Below, piece after piece: positions 7,990-16,532 of a stretch of 42,665 nt of DNA. Below the pieces are notes generated by a model, which saw only the letters and a program-made list of their open reading frames with translations, was not told the DNA's origin and searched no databases. This DNA comes from Prosthecobacter debontii (GTDB lineage Bacteria; Verrucomicrobiota; Verrucomicrobiia; Chthoniobacterales; Chthoniobacteraceae): NCBI GenBank assembly GCA_945861385.1, contig CAMAUI010000029.1:1-42665 (forward strand), in the 5' to 3' direction. The stretch's first letter is position 1, and each line of letters opens with the position of its first letter. Position numbers and translations under genes: made by a program.

Positions 7990-8982
7990 TCAGCTCGCGT
8001 AAAACCTGCGGCCAAGCCGCGCATTCACAGGTACGAGCGCCAGCAGCACGACCGCGCAGGTGAAGCTCTCGGGCGTCTTTCGGAGCCGCGTTGGCACGGT
8101 CGGCACGAGGCAGAGCGCGGCCTGCATCACGAGCAGCAGGCGGATGAATCCACCGATGCGCGGGGCGAGCGGTGGCGGCGGCACCTTCATGAGCTGGCTG
8201 GTGTTCATCGCACACAGCACGATCGCCACGAGCCACAGGGTGGGAGCCTGATCGAGCAGCAGCGGCCCCGTGGCCTGCTTCAGCACAAGAAATCCGAGCA
8301 GAAGCACACCGAGAGGAAGGAGCCGGAGATACTTCGGGCAGCTCGGATTCGTCTCGTGACGCGCGAGCGCGGTGACCGCCGCGATGTAGAGCGCGACAAT
8401 GACAGCGCCGGCGAGCGCGAAAGTGAACAGCACGCTGGCCGTGGACATCACCGACGGCGCGAGCGCAATCGCCACGAGCGGATTCACCGTCGCGATCCCG
8501 CCGAGCTGCTCGCTCATCATCGGGGTCCCCGCCGCCGCTCCCAGCAGCAGGCTTCCGCCGCGACAGGCACCCATGGCAATCGCCCCGACGAAGGGGATGC
8601 GCTTCGCGAGGAAATTGTAGAACGTCACCGTCGCCAGCAGCAGCACGCCCGCCATGAATGCGAGCGGGCCGGCGCCAAGCCGCAACACCCCGAAGGCCAC
8701 CCCGATGAGCGCCAGCACCGCAATGATCGCCGCGCCTTTGCCGACGGCCCCGCTCGGCAGCGGCCGCGCCGGCCGGTCGCGCAGGTCCTCCTTCACATCG
8801 GCAAGGTCATTCATCGCGAGCCCCGCGGCGTACAAACACAAACTCGCCACGACAGCCACCCACGCGCGCGAATCGAGATGCCCGCCGGTCGCGATCAGAA
8901 ATCCCGCGAGAGGATCACCGGGAACGGTGAGGAGATTCGGCACACGAAAGAGCTGGAGCCAGGCGCGGAGTCGGTTGGGCAT
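7990..8982 (-). CDS. UbiA-family prenyltransferase (EboC-like)
   Basis: A 330-aa membrane protein with about eight helices. The first Asp-rich motif NDLADVKEDLRDRPARPLP (residues 58-76) binds prenyl diphosphate through Mg2+, and FRVPNLLTVPGDPLAG near the N-terminus matches the EboC-like branch. The second DxxxD motif of classical UbiA enzymes is not evident; the expected region reads ARHETNPSCPKYLRLLP. The ATG at 8982 is preferred because GGTGA sits five bases upstream; a GTG at 8991 is the alternative. It converges on rho with a 3-base gap. The substrate is unknown: an aromatic or sugar-like acceptor is typical of the superfamily. No other ebo genes are nearby. Confidence 0.75.
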   Translation of the reverse strand: MPNRLRAWLQLFRVPNLLTVPGDPLAGFLIATGGHLDSRAWVAVVASLCLYAAGLAMNDLADVKEDLRDRPARPLPSGAVGKGAAIIAVLALIGVAFGVLRLGAGPLAFMAGVLLLATVTFYNFLAKRIPFVGAIAMGACRGGSLLLGAAAGTPMMSEQLGGIATVNPLVAIALAPSVMSTASVLFTFALAGAVIVALYIAAVTALARHETNPSCPKYLRLLPLGVLLLGFLVLKQATGPLLLDQAPTLWLVAIVLCAMNTSQLMKVPPPPLAPRIGGFIRLLLVMQAALCLVPTVPTRLRKTPESFTCAVVLLALVPVNARLGRRFYAS

Positions 8983-9095
8983 GTCTGTCACCGCGCATTT
9001 ACGGCACGGCGCTCCCGTGGGGCGAGGGTGGAATTATACACGTGGGAAAGTCATCGCGTGACAACCCGACCCCCGCCCGCAACAACGCCCGGTTC

Positions 9096-11564
9096 ATGCG
9101 CATTGGTTTTGCACTCACACTCACGACCGCCGTCACGTTCGCAGCAGGTTCGCCAGAGGGCACCCTCATCGTCGTCAACGGCGACAGTTGGGCCTCCACA
9201 TGGATTGCTAACGAATACGCCGCCGCGCGAAACATCCCGTGGAGAAATGTCATCGCCCTCGGCAACATCCCGTCGTTTGAGCGGATCGGCGTGGAGGATT
9301 TTCGCACGAAAATCCTGATACCGGCACTACGCAGTGCCGAGGCTCGGGGAGTGCTCCCGCATCTCGATTGCATCGTGTACTCCGCGGACATGCCATGGGC
9401 GGTTGATGTGACAGAGGATCTTGGCGGCAAGACCCCTCCACGAGAGTTCACGCAGCCCGCGTCGCTCACGGGACTCACATTTCTCTACCCGCTCACGCTG
9501 GAAAAAAGGGCTTCCTACCTCGGCTTGAACACGAACTTTTTTTTCCGGCAGGTGTCACGCGCCAAAGTGCCGCCGTGGTCCGGGGATGAGACACAACGAT
9601 ACGCGGAAGCGCTGAAGGTGCTTCAGCAGGTGAGCGGGAAGATCGAGGCCACAACGGATCCCGCACTTTCCGACGACGACCTTGCCCATCTCCGTGCCGT
9701 TCGCAAAACCGTGATGGAGCTGTCAACCACCCATCCGTCAACTGCGGAGCTCTCCTACAACCTTGCCCGCTTCCATGCACTGCTCGGCGACAGCGACGCG
9801 GCAATGGCGGCAATCAGAAACGCAATGCGCCACGGCTGGGCGAACCTGGAGCATGCCCGGAGCAACTCTGATTTCCGCTCGCTCCGGGAGCGGGAGGATT
9901 TCAAGGCGCTCGCTTCCGTTCTTGATAAAATCCAATTCGAAAACACCCCCACGACCGGCTTCCGCGGGAGCGTGGGCTGGCTGCCAAATGGCACGCCGGT
10001 GCCGCCCGGCGAGGGCATGCGCTACCTGCTTTCGACGATGCTCGCCTGCACGAGCGGCCGCGGCACGTCCGCACGCGAGGCTGTCGCCGGCTTGAAGCGT
10101 AGCATTGGCGCAGACGGCACCCGCCCGAACGGCACGATCTACTTCATGAAGAACGCCGATGTGCGCTCGATTTCGCGTGAATGGGGATTCGCACCCGCCA
10201 CGGAAAAGTTGAAAGCGCTCGGCCTCGATGCATCCATTGAGGCGGGCGTGCTGCCGCAGAACAAGCACGATGTCATCGGCGGAGTGATCGGCGCGGCGGA
10301 CTTCGACTGGTCGAAGAGCGGGAGCCGCATCCTGCCCGGCGCGATCGTGGAGAATCTCACCAGCTTCGGCGGAGTGCTGAGCGAGGGCAGCGAGCAGACA
10401 CCCCTCACGGAATTTCTGCGCCACGGAGCTGCGGGATCCAGCGGCACAGTCACGGAGCCGTACGCGATCCAGGCAAAATTCCCGACGCCATTCATCCACT
10501 GGCATTACGCGCAGGGTGCCACGCTCGCCGAAGCCTTCTACCAGAGCGTCGCGGGGCCGTATCAGCTTCTCATCGTGGGCGACGCGCTTTGTGCCCCATG
10601 GAAAAAGCGGCTCGCAGTCACGCTCGTGGGTGCAAAGCCCGGCGAACTGCTGCGTGGCGCGGTGACGCTCAAGCCCGGAGCCACCTCACCGGATGGCCTC
10701 GCGCCTTCGGCGTTTGGAATTTACATCGACGGCCTGCAAATCGGTGGCGTGAAAGCGGGCGAGTCCCTCACATTCGACACCTCAAAATTCAGCGATGGCC
10801 ACCACGAACTTTCCATCATCGCCAGCGCGACGGATGCCCTCTCAACCACGGGACGCCTCACGATCCCCATCGTGACGAATAACTCGAACCGCACACTTAC
10901 CGTAGCCACGAACGCGACAGCCAGGGTGCCTTGGGATCGCCCGGTGCAATTCACCGCGAGCGCGCCCGGCGCCGTTAGTATCTCCTTTTTGCAGTTCGGA
11001 CAAAGCATCGCGACGATCCCGAGACCCGCTGGCATGGCTGTTCTTGACCCGCGCACACTCGGCCAGGGCCCGGTCACGATCTTTCCTGTCGCCACTTTCC
11101 AGGACGGCAAAAAGCTGTTCGGAAGGCCGGTTACTTTCACCGTCACGCCGCCCGCTCCCCTCGCTGCGCAAAGTCTGCCCAAAGGAAAATCCCTCGCGGC
11201 GGGGCTGCACGTGATCCCGGGGAACCGCCCTGTAGTTGTCGCCAATAAGGCCGACGGTGACTGGCTTGCAAATGCCGGCGTGCTCGCGGACGAGAATTTC
11301 GTAGTGGAAGGATGGTTCTCCGTGGATGCAGAGGACGTCTATCAATTCCAGTTCCACGGCCCCGAAACCCTGCGGCTCATCGTGGATGGGAAGCCCCAGG
11401 GCTGGCCGCGCGGCAAGGAATGGTGGTTCGTCCCCGTCCATCTCTCCGCAGGCCTTCACAAAGTGCGCATCGAGGGCAAGGCCAGCGGAAAGCCCCGCCT
11501 CGAAGCACGCTTCGGAGGGCCAGGCGCCCGCAAACTCGCCGCTCCACGCTTTCAGCATTTGTAG
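9096..11564 (+). CDS. Secreted TIGR03790-family protein with TPR-like insert and C-terminal PA14-like domain
   Basis: An 822-aa protein. The ATG at 9096 opens a signal peptide (MRIGFALTLTTAVTFAAG); an upstream ATG at 9042 would delay it. Residues 22-110 match the TIGR03790 start (LIVVNGDSWASTWIANEY, YAAARNIP, DCIVYSADMPW). Residues 215-275 look like an inserted tetratricopeptide-type helical segment (YNLARFHALLGDSDAAMAAI and following). The second half of the TIGR03790 region follows, then Ig-like beta stretches, then residues 720-822 resemble a PA14 carbohydrate-binding domain (VVEGWFSVDAEDVYQFQF, LIVDG, LSAGLHKVRIE). It is probably periplasmic or surface located, and its function is unknown. 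No operon partner is evident. Confidence 0.75.
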   Translation: MRIGFALTLTTAVTFAAGSPEGTLIVVNGDSWASTWIANEYAAARNIPWRNVIALGNIPSFERIGVEDFRTKILIPALRSAEARGVLPHLDCIVYSADMPWAVDVTEDLGGKTPPREFTQPASLTGLTFLYPLTLEKRASYLGLNTNFFFRQVSRAKVPPWSGDETQRYAEALKVLQQVSGKIEATTDPALSDDDLAHLRAVRKTVMELSTTHPSTAELSYNLARFHALLGDSDAAMAAIRNAMRHGWANLEHARSNSDFRSLREREDFKALASVLDKIQFENTPTTGFRGSVGWLPNGTPVPPGEGMRYLLSTMLACTSGRGTSAREAVAGLKRSIGADGTRPNGTIYFMKNADVRSISREWGFAPATEKLKALGLDASIEAGVLPQNKHDVIGGVIGAADFDWSKSGSRILPGAIVENLTSFGGVLSEGSEQTPLTEFLRHGAAGSSGTVTEPYAIQAKFPTPFIHWHYAQGATLAEAFYQSVAGPYQLLIVGDALCAPWKKRLAVTLVGAKPGELLRGAVTLKPGATSPDGLAPSAFGIYIDGLQIGGVKAGESLTFDTSKFSDGHHELSIIASATDALSTTGRLTIPIVTNNSNRTLTVATNATARVPWDRPVQFTASAPGAVSISFLQFGQSIATIPRPAGMAVLDPRTLGQGPVTIFPVATFQDGKKLFGRPVTFTVTPPAPLAAQSLPKGKSLAAGLHVIPGNRPVVVANKADGDWLANAGVLADENFVVEGWFSVDAEDVYQFQFHGPETLRLIVDGKPQGWPRGKEWWFVPVHLSAGLHKVRIEGKASGKPRLEARFGGPGARKLAAPRFQHL

Positions 11565-11572
11565 CGGGCGCT

Positions 11573-11593
11573 GCGCAAAAGCCGCATTTGCGC
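11573..11593. repeat. Short hairpin between TIGR03790 gene and uvrB
   Basis: GCGCAAA (11573-11579) pairs with TTTGCGC (11587-11593) across a 7-base loop, just after the upstream stop codon. There is no T-run, so it is a weak terminator candidate. Confidence 0.4.
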
Positions 11594-11625
11594 GACTCCC
11601 ACGCCCCATGCTTTGATCGCCCATC

Positions 11626-12888
11626 ATGCCCTTCACACTCGACAGCAAAATGCGCCCGTGCGGCGACCAGGCGCAGGCGATTGCGAAGCTGACCAAATCC
11701 CTCGATGCCGGCAACCGGCACCAGACGCTCCTCGGCGTCACCGGCAGCGGCAAGACCTTCACCGCAGCGAACGTCATCCGAAATCTGGATCGCCCCACGC
11801 TCGTGATCTCGCACAACAAGACCCTCGCCGCGCAGCTCTATTCGGAGTTCCGCAGCTTTTTCCCGGACAACGCCGTCGAGTACTTCGTCAGCTACTTCGA
11901 CTACTACCAGCCCGAGGCTTACATCCCGCGCACCGATACGTACATCGAGAAGGACTCGTCCATCAACGACGAGATCGAGCGCCTGCGGCTCTCCACCACC
12001 AGTTCGCTCCTTTCGCGACGCGACACCATCGTCATCGCCAGCGTTTCGTGCATCTACGGCCTCGCCTCGCCCGAGGATTTTTTGCAGATGCTCCTCACCG
12101 TGAAAGTCGGCCAGCACACCACGCGCGAGGCCGTTCTCGGCAAACTCGTGGAGATGCTTTACGAGCGGAATGACATCGCTTTCGAGCGCGGGCGATTCCG
12201 TGTGCGCGGCGACGTCGTCGAGGTCCATCCCGCGAGCTACGATGAAATCGCCATTCGCCTTGAATTCTTCGGGGATGAGATCGAGCGCATCACACGGTTC
12301 GACCCGCTCACGGGACGCACGCACGACCAGCTCACGCACCTCACGATTTTCCCCGCCAAGCAATTCGTCACCCCGCACGACCGGCTGCGCACCGCGATGA
12401 ACGGCATCAAGGAGGAGATGCTCGCCCGCGTGATCCACTTCGAGAAGCACGGCAAGCTCATCGAGGCGCAGCGGATCAAGATGCGGACCGAGTACGACCT
12501 CGAGATGATGCAGGAGATGGGGTTTTGCAGTGGCATAGAAAACTACTCCCGCCACCTGAGCGGACGCCCGCCGGGCTCGCGGCCATACACGCTGATGGAT
12601 TTTTTCCCGAAGGACTTCCTGCTCATCATTGACGAGTCGCACGCCACCATCCCGCAGATCGGCGGGATGTACGAGGGCGACCGTTCGCGGAAGACGACGC
12701 TTGTCGAATACGGCTTCCGCCTCCCCAGCGCGCTCGACAACCGCCCGCTGCGGTTCCCTGAATTCATGGAAGTGGCCGGCCAGACCATCTACGTCAGCGC
12801 CACGCCGTCGGAATTCGAGATCCGCAACAGCGTCGTGGGAAACACAGGATACATTCCGGTGAGCATCACGCAGGGTGGCACCGCATGA
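11626..12888 (+). CDS. uvrB: Truncated excinuclease ABC subunit B (N-terminal part only)
   Basis: The 420 aa match UvrB from its first residue: Walker A GVTGSGKT (37-44), the damage-binding beta-hairpin region [16 protein letters not shown] (85-100), DESH at 336-339 and SATPSEFE from 391. Full UvrB is about 670 aa; here translation ends 22 residues after motif III with ITQGGTA. The second helicase domain (motifs IV-VI), the RRR-type region and the UVR tail are absent, and no frame in the following 280 bases encodes them. Without motif VI the protein should not couple ATP hydrolysis to strand opening, so it is probably a pseudogene or a relic. Hairpin repeats begin about 30 bases after the stop. 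The sequence up to the break is well conserved, which suggests a recent event or a misassembly. Confidence 0.9.
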   Translation: MPFTLDSKMRPCGDQAQAIAKLTKSLDAGNRHQTLLGVTGSGKTFTAANVIRNLDRPTLVISHNKTLAAQLYSEFRSFFPDNAVEYFVSYFDYYQPEAYIPRTDTYIEKDSSINDEIERLRLSTTSSLLSRRDTIVIASVSCIYGLASPEDFLQMLLTVKVGQHTTREAVLGKLVEMLYERNDIAFERGRFRVRGDVVEVHPASYDEIAIRLEFFGDEIERITRFDPLTGRTHDQLTHLTIFPAKQFVTPHDRLRTAMNGIKEEMLARVIHFEKHGKLIEAQRIKMRTEYDLEMMQEMGFCSGIENYSRHLSGRPPGSRPYTLMDFFPKDFLLIIDESHATIPQIGGMYEGDRSRKTTLVEYGFRLPSALDNRPLRFPEFMEVAGQTIYVSATPSEFEIRNSVVGNTGYIPVSITQGGTA

Positions 12889-12919
12889 AGCCGGAACAGG
12901 CGCTGCCCGCTGCACGTGC

Positions 12920-12956
12920 CCGGCTGGAAGCCGGACACAGCACGTTGGAAGCGTGC
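12920..12956. repeat. Two TGGAAG-loop hairpins after truncated uvrB
   Basis: CCGGC-TGGAA-GCCGG (12920-12934) and GCACG-TTGGAAG-CGTGC (12940-12956) are adjacent stem-loops sharing a TGGAAG loop with the hairpin at 73-89. Such modules appear in PVC genomes also as translated stretches like AGWKPA or LEAC (recalled, not searched). Confidence 0.7.
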
Positions 12957-12996
12957 GCTCCCGGACGGATCTCAGTTTTTAGCAGGTAGCCCTCTC

Positions 12997-13114
12997 ATAC
13001 GATTTGTACAGTCAGACTGAAGGAATCCGGCGGTCGTCGGCTGCGTGGCGTTTCGTCGCCAGGCGTACCTCACGCATCCCCGCGCTTCGCGCAGTTTGAC
13101 TGTGAAAATCGTAT
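12997..13114. repeat. Terminal-inverted-repeat element, copy A
   Basis: The ends form a 23-bp inverted repeat matching at 20 positions: ATACGATTTGTACAGTCA at 12997 and the complement of TGACTGTGAAAATCGTAT ending at 13114. The 118-bp element has GC-rich inner palindromes and no coding capacity. The same ends recur in the element at 17357-17434. It lies between the convergent uvrB fragment and the sulfatase gene. MITE-like sequence or a long bidirectional terminator hairpin are both possible. Confidence 0.8.
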
Positions 13115-13171
13115 AAATCGCGGTTGATCCATCAACCAACCGCAGTGGAAAACGATAGCCAAAGTCTGTCG

Positions 13172-14710
13172 TCACTTCAGCGGGCCGGAGGGCAACGGAG
13201 TGCTGCGGGACTCGTTTTGGTACTTGGTCAGGAGCGCCGAAAGCCGCGCCACAATCTCCGGCTGTTCCTTGTAAACATTGGTCTTTTCGCCGGGATCCCT
13301 GGCGAGATTGTAGAGTTGTCCCTTGGGTTCTTCCGGCCCCGGCTTGGGTATCGCCTGCGGTGCGCTGAAGCCGCCGGAGCCGAGGTCGGTGCAGAGTTTC
13401 CACTCCCCCTGGCGGATGGCGAAGGTCCCGATCAGCGAGTGATGGATGGTGGCTTCTCGGATCGCCTTTTTGCGTGGCTGGTTCAACAGCGCCGGAAGGA
13501 TGTTCCAACTGTCCTCGGCGGCGTCCGCGGGAAGTCTGGCACCCGTGATCGCAGCGGTGGTGGCCATTAAGTCCACCAGCGACACCGTCTCATCGGAAAC
13601 GGTGCCGGCGGGGATATTCCCCGGCCAGCGGGCGACCATGGGGACACGGTGCCCGCCTTCCCAGATGTCACCCTTCATCCCGCGCCATGGACGGCTGGGA
13701 TTGTGGCCATAGCGCTCTTGGATCGAGTAGGTCTGCGACTTTCCGTCCGCAAAGCACGGCGATCCGTTGTCGCTGCTGAAGATCACCAGTGTGTTGTCGG
13801 CGATGCCTCGCTCCTCGATCACCTTGAGAACCTGCCCGACCGTGTCGTCGAGCTGGGCAACAAAGTCGCACACTTCCCCCGCCTTGGTCCTGCCCTGAAA
13901 ACCTGGAGTCGGGATGATGGGCATGTGCGGCGCCGTCAGCGCAAAATAGATGAACATCGGCTTCCGCGGATGCTGCTTGTGCTGCTCACGGATATACCAG
14001 CCGACCTTTTCAGTCAGCATCGGCATCGTGTTGTGGTTCGCCCAAGGGTTCAGGATCTCGGGCGAAACACCCGCGATCGGCGGCATGCGGTCCTTGCCAT
14101 CCCAGAAAAGCGGGCGGTCATTTTCAATCAGGGCATCATCGGTCGGAGTGGCTCCCACCATTCCGAAAAAATAGTCGAACCCCCGCGTCGTCTGGCCGTT
14201 GGTGATCGGTTTTGTAAAATCCACCCTGTCCTTCCAGCCACCTTTTCCGGGATTGGAGACCTCCGCTTTTTGACCCCACGTGAAGCCGAGGTGCCATTTG
14301 CCAAATGCAGCCGTCGAATATCCACGCTCCCGCAGCATCGCCGGCCAGGTGAGCCGCCCTTCCTCGATCAGCGCAGGTTCATCCTGCCGCAGCACTCCGA
14401 GCTTCAACCGGCCACGCCATGAATGACGGCCCGTCAGGATGGCATAGCGCGTCGGTGTGCAGACGGACGCGGGAGAATGACCGTCGGTGAATCGGATTCC
14501 CTCGCGCGCAATCCGGTCAATGTTTGGCGTCTGGACTTTCGATTGGTCGTTGTAGCAGCTCACGTCGCCGTAGCCCAGATCGTCGGCCAAAATCAAAATG
14601 ATGTTCGGCCGAGATACCGCGTCCGCCGCCGACACTTGCGCGCCGGAAATCATGACAAACGCAATCGCCGGGCACAGTGACCGCCGGAGAAACCGGATCG
14701 CTGAAGGCAT
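13172..14710 (-). CDS. Secreted arylsulfatase A-like sulfatase (type I, Cys-type)
   Basis: A 512-aa enzyme that should hydrolyse sulfate esters on a sugar or glycan. The signal peptide runs to about VSAAD (26-30). Metal ligands sit in ILADDLGYGD (D43, D44), and the catalytic cysteine, converted to formylglycine in this family, is C84 in SVCTPTRYA (C-x-P-x-R). GKWHLG and SSDNGSP are the other family signatures. A formylglycine-generating enzyme is not in the window. The ATG overlaps the stop of the upstream ThuA-domain gene (TAATG), so they are translationally coupled. Location is probably periplasmic. The exact substrate is not readable. Confidence 0.92.
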   Translation of the reverse strand: MPSAIRFLRRSLCPAIAFVMISGAQVSAADAVSRPNIILILADDLGYGDVSCYNDQSKVQTPNIDRIAREGIRFTDGHSPASVCTPTRYAILTGRHSWRGRLKLGVLRQDEPALIEEGRLTWPAMLRERGYSTAAFGKWHLGFTWGQKAEVSNPGKGGWKDRVDFTKPITNGQTTRGFDYFFGMVGATPTDDALIENDRPLFWDGKDRMPPIAGVSPEILNPWANHNTMPMLTEKVGWYIREQHKQHPRKPMFIYFALTAPHMPIIPTPGFQGRTKAGEVCDFVAQLDDTVGQVLKVIEERGIADNTLVIFSSDNGSPCFADGKSQTYSIQERYGHNPSRPWRGMKGDIWEGGHRVPMVARWPGNIPAGTVSDETVSLVDLMATTAAITGARLPADAAEDSWNILPALLNQPRKKAIREATIHHSLIGTFAIRQGEWKLCTDLGSGGFSAPQAIPKPGPEEPKGQLYNLARDPGEKTNVYKEQPEIVARLSALLTKYQNESRSTPLPSGPLK

Positions 14711-15732
14711 TATTTTGCTTCCTTGCTGGCGAAGATGGAACTCTCCCGGTCCTGGTCCGCGCCCGGAAAATCAGCGGGGATGGGAATGGTGACCTTGCCG
14801 GTGGCTGCCCATTCGGTGCCGCGTTGCACCACCGTGACAAAGCCTGCGCAACGCATGGAGTAATCACCGTGCCCGAGCGCAGTGTGGAACACCCGGCCGC
14901 GGCCGTAGTCGAGCGTCATGATCATCGGCTCGTCCCGGTCCCGGCCCCTCATCTGTTTCGACGAGTAGGCGGTCGCCAGCACGGTCATGTTCTCCGCCGG
15001 GCCGCGAAGATGGCTGTACAACTCGTCTTTCGCGTGCATCCACTTCAACGGCATCCCCCGTGTGATCGGATGATCGGGCTCCCGGATCACGACCGGAAAT
15101 GCGTGCTCCGGCCCGTGCCAGCCGCCGACACCGGGTCCGTTTTCCCTCACCAGCTTGCCATCTTGAAAATAAACGTAAGTGCCCGACTTGTCGTTCCGAT
15201 GCCCCCAGCCGCCCAGCCCGATCATCCGCTGGTATTCCTGCCAGCCCGAAAATGAATTGTTGGCGGAGTGGATCACCGACAATGCGCCACCGTTCTTCAA
15301 ATAATCCTCCAGCGCCCGCTGTGTCGGCTCCCCCCAATTGCGATCAGGCCGGCGGAGCACCGATCCGTCGCTGTTGTAGTTGAGCATCACCACTGCGTAG
15401 GCGGCAAAGTCGGGTTTGAAATTTGGCAGCTCATTCAAATCCTGCGGTGCCGTCGCCACCTCGACCGTGAAACGCTGGCTCGCCTCGAGAATCTTCCTCA
15501 GGATCGGCGTGGTGATCTCCCACTTGTGATTGCTGTGCCCATCCACGATCAGCGCCTTGATCTTCGGCAGTCCTCCACCCGGGGGCTGCGCAGTATTTTG
15601 CAGCGGCTCAGCCGCCATCGTGGTACAGGAAAAAGCGACGAATAAATGCGCGAGAAAGAGCAGGACTGCCCGGAAGCGGTTGTGGGTTGGTACAGTGGGT
15701 TTCTGGGGACGACGTTTTCCATCGAAGTGCAT
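14710..15732 (-). CDS. Secreted ThuA-domain protein
   Basis: A 340-aa protein starting at ATG 15732 with a basic N-terminus and a hydrophobic signal segment (AVLLFLAHLFVAFS, 22-35) ending near MAAEP. The ThuA/class I glutamine amidotransferase-like fold is recognised from IKALIVDGHSNHKWEIT, VVMLNYNSDG, the VIHSANNSFSGW region and ALGHGDYSMR near the C-terminus. ThuA-like proteins are found with sugar and glycan use genes in Verrucomicrobiota and Planctomycetota; their biochemical role is mostly unproven. It is the first gene of a two-gene unit with the sulfatase, suggesting joint handling of a sulfated carbohydrate. Confidence 0.85.
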   Translation of the reverse strand: MHFDGKRRPQKPTVPTHNRFRAVLLFLAHLFVAFSCTTMAAEPLQNTAQPPGGGLPKIKALIVDGHSNHKWEITTPILRKILEASQRFTVEVATAPQDLNELPNFKPDFAAYAVVMLNYNSDGSVLRRPDRNWGEPTQRALEDYLKNGGALSVIHSANNSFSGWQEYQRMIGLGGWGHRNDKSGTYVYFQDGKLVRENGPGVGGWHGPEHAFPVVIREPDHPITRGMPLKWMHAKDELYSHLRGPAENMTVLATAYSSKQMRGRDRDEPMIMTLDYGRGRVFHTALGHGDYSMRCAGFVTVVQRGTEWAATGKVTIPIPADFPGADQDRESSIFASKEAK

Positions 15733-15845
15733 GCGCCCGCTGTAGCGCACTCGCGGCTGAACTGTCGAGCAGAGCTGTCGCGCCGATGAATGCCCGGACG
15801 CGGGGATGGGATTTCAACGCTGCCTTAAACACAGCGCGCCGGGCG

Positions 15846-15873
15846 TTGACACACCACTGCTCGAATCCATACT
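15846..15873 (+). promoter_or_regulatory. Candidate promoter upstream of bactofilin gene
   Basis: TTGACA (15846-15851) is followed after 16 bases by CATACT (15868-15873), four of six -10 matches. It lies 69 bases before the bactofilin ATG. Confidence 0.45.
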
Positions 15874-15942
15874 CGCCCGCTGTCGCCGCCGGCACGACGC
15901 GGGCGTGCGCGAAAACCAACAAACCATACGCCCATCACACAC

Positions 15943-16344
15943 ATGCCAGAAACCACTCCACACTCGAAAAACCTTCTCAGCGCCGATGTCGAAATCAAAG
16001 GCTCCATCAAGTTTCAGAGCGAACTCACCATTGACGGCAAGGTCGAAGGTGAAATCAGCTCCGCCGGGGTCCTCACCGTCGGCGAAAACTCCGAAATCAA
16101 GGGTGAGATCAAGACCAAGTCCGTGACCGTGCTCGGCAAGGTGCATGGCAACATCACCGTTGATGAGCGCTGCGAATTGAAGTCTCACGCCGTTCTTTAC
16201 GGCGACCTCAAGGCCACCCGCCTCGTCATCGAGGAGGGCGCGACTTTTGTCGGCAAATCCGAGGTGACCCCCAACAAGGTCGCCATGCGCCAGCCGGAAA
16301 TCGTCCGGCCGGATCGCACCGGGACAGGCGGACAGGTACGCTGA
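15943..16344 (+). CDS. Bactofilin (polymer-forming cytoskeletal protein)
   Basis: A 133-aa protein of the bactofilin family. A short polar N-tail is followed at about residue 12 by the beta-helix repeat pattern (SADVEIKGSIKFQSELTIDG, VEGEISSAGVLTVGENSEI, GKVHGNITVDERCELKS, YGDLKATRLVIEEGATFVG), then a charged C-tail. Bactofilins self-assemble without nucleotide into membrane-associated filaments that place cell-wall enzymes or other factors. The length is typical. It is followed in the same direction by a second, zinc-ribbon bactofilin, so the two may co-assemble. The ATG at 15943 fits the family start. Confidence 0.9.
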   Translation: MPETTPHSKNLLSADVEIKGSIKFQSELTIDGKVEGEISSAGVLTVGENSEIKGEIKTKSVTVLGKVHGNITVDERCELKSHAVLYGDLKATRLVIEEGATFVGKSEVTPNKVAMRQPEIVRPDRTGTGGQVR

Positions 16345-16532
16345 CACTTCACGCCCTTGCCGGCAACGCGGCCGGGGCGGAGGCCCCACGGTCTCCGCGC
16401 CCGCGCCGCGTGCATGGGGGCGTCTCAAGCCGGGCACGCCCGGCCTTCCGCAATCACCGTGGCTTCGCATATCGAGATCCCCGGGGCACCCGCAAATTTG
16501 CGCATCCGCCCCGGCCTGGCTTAAGAATCACT

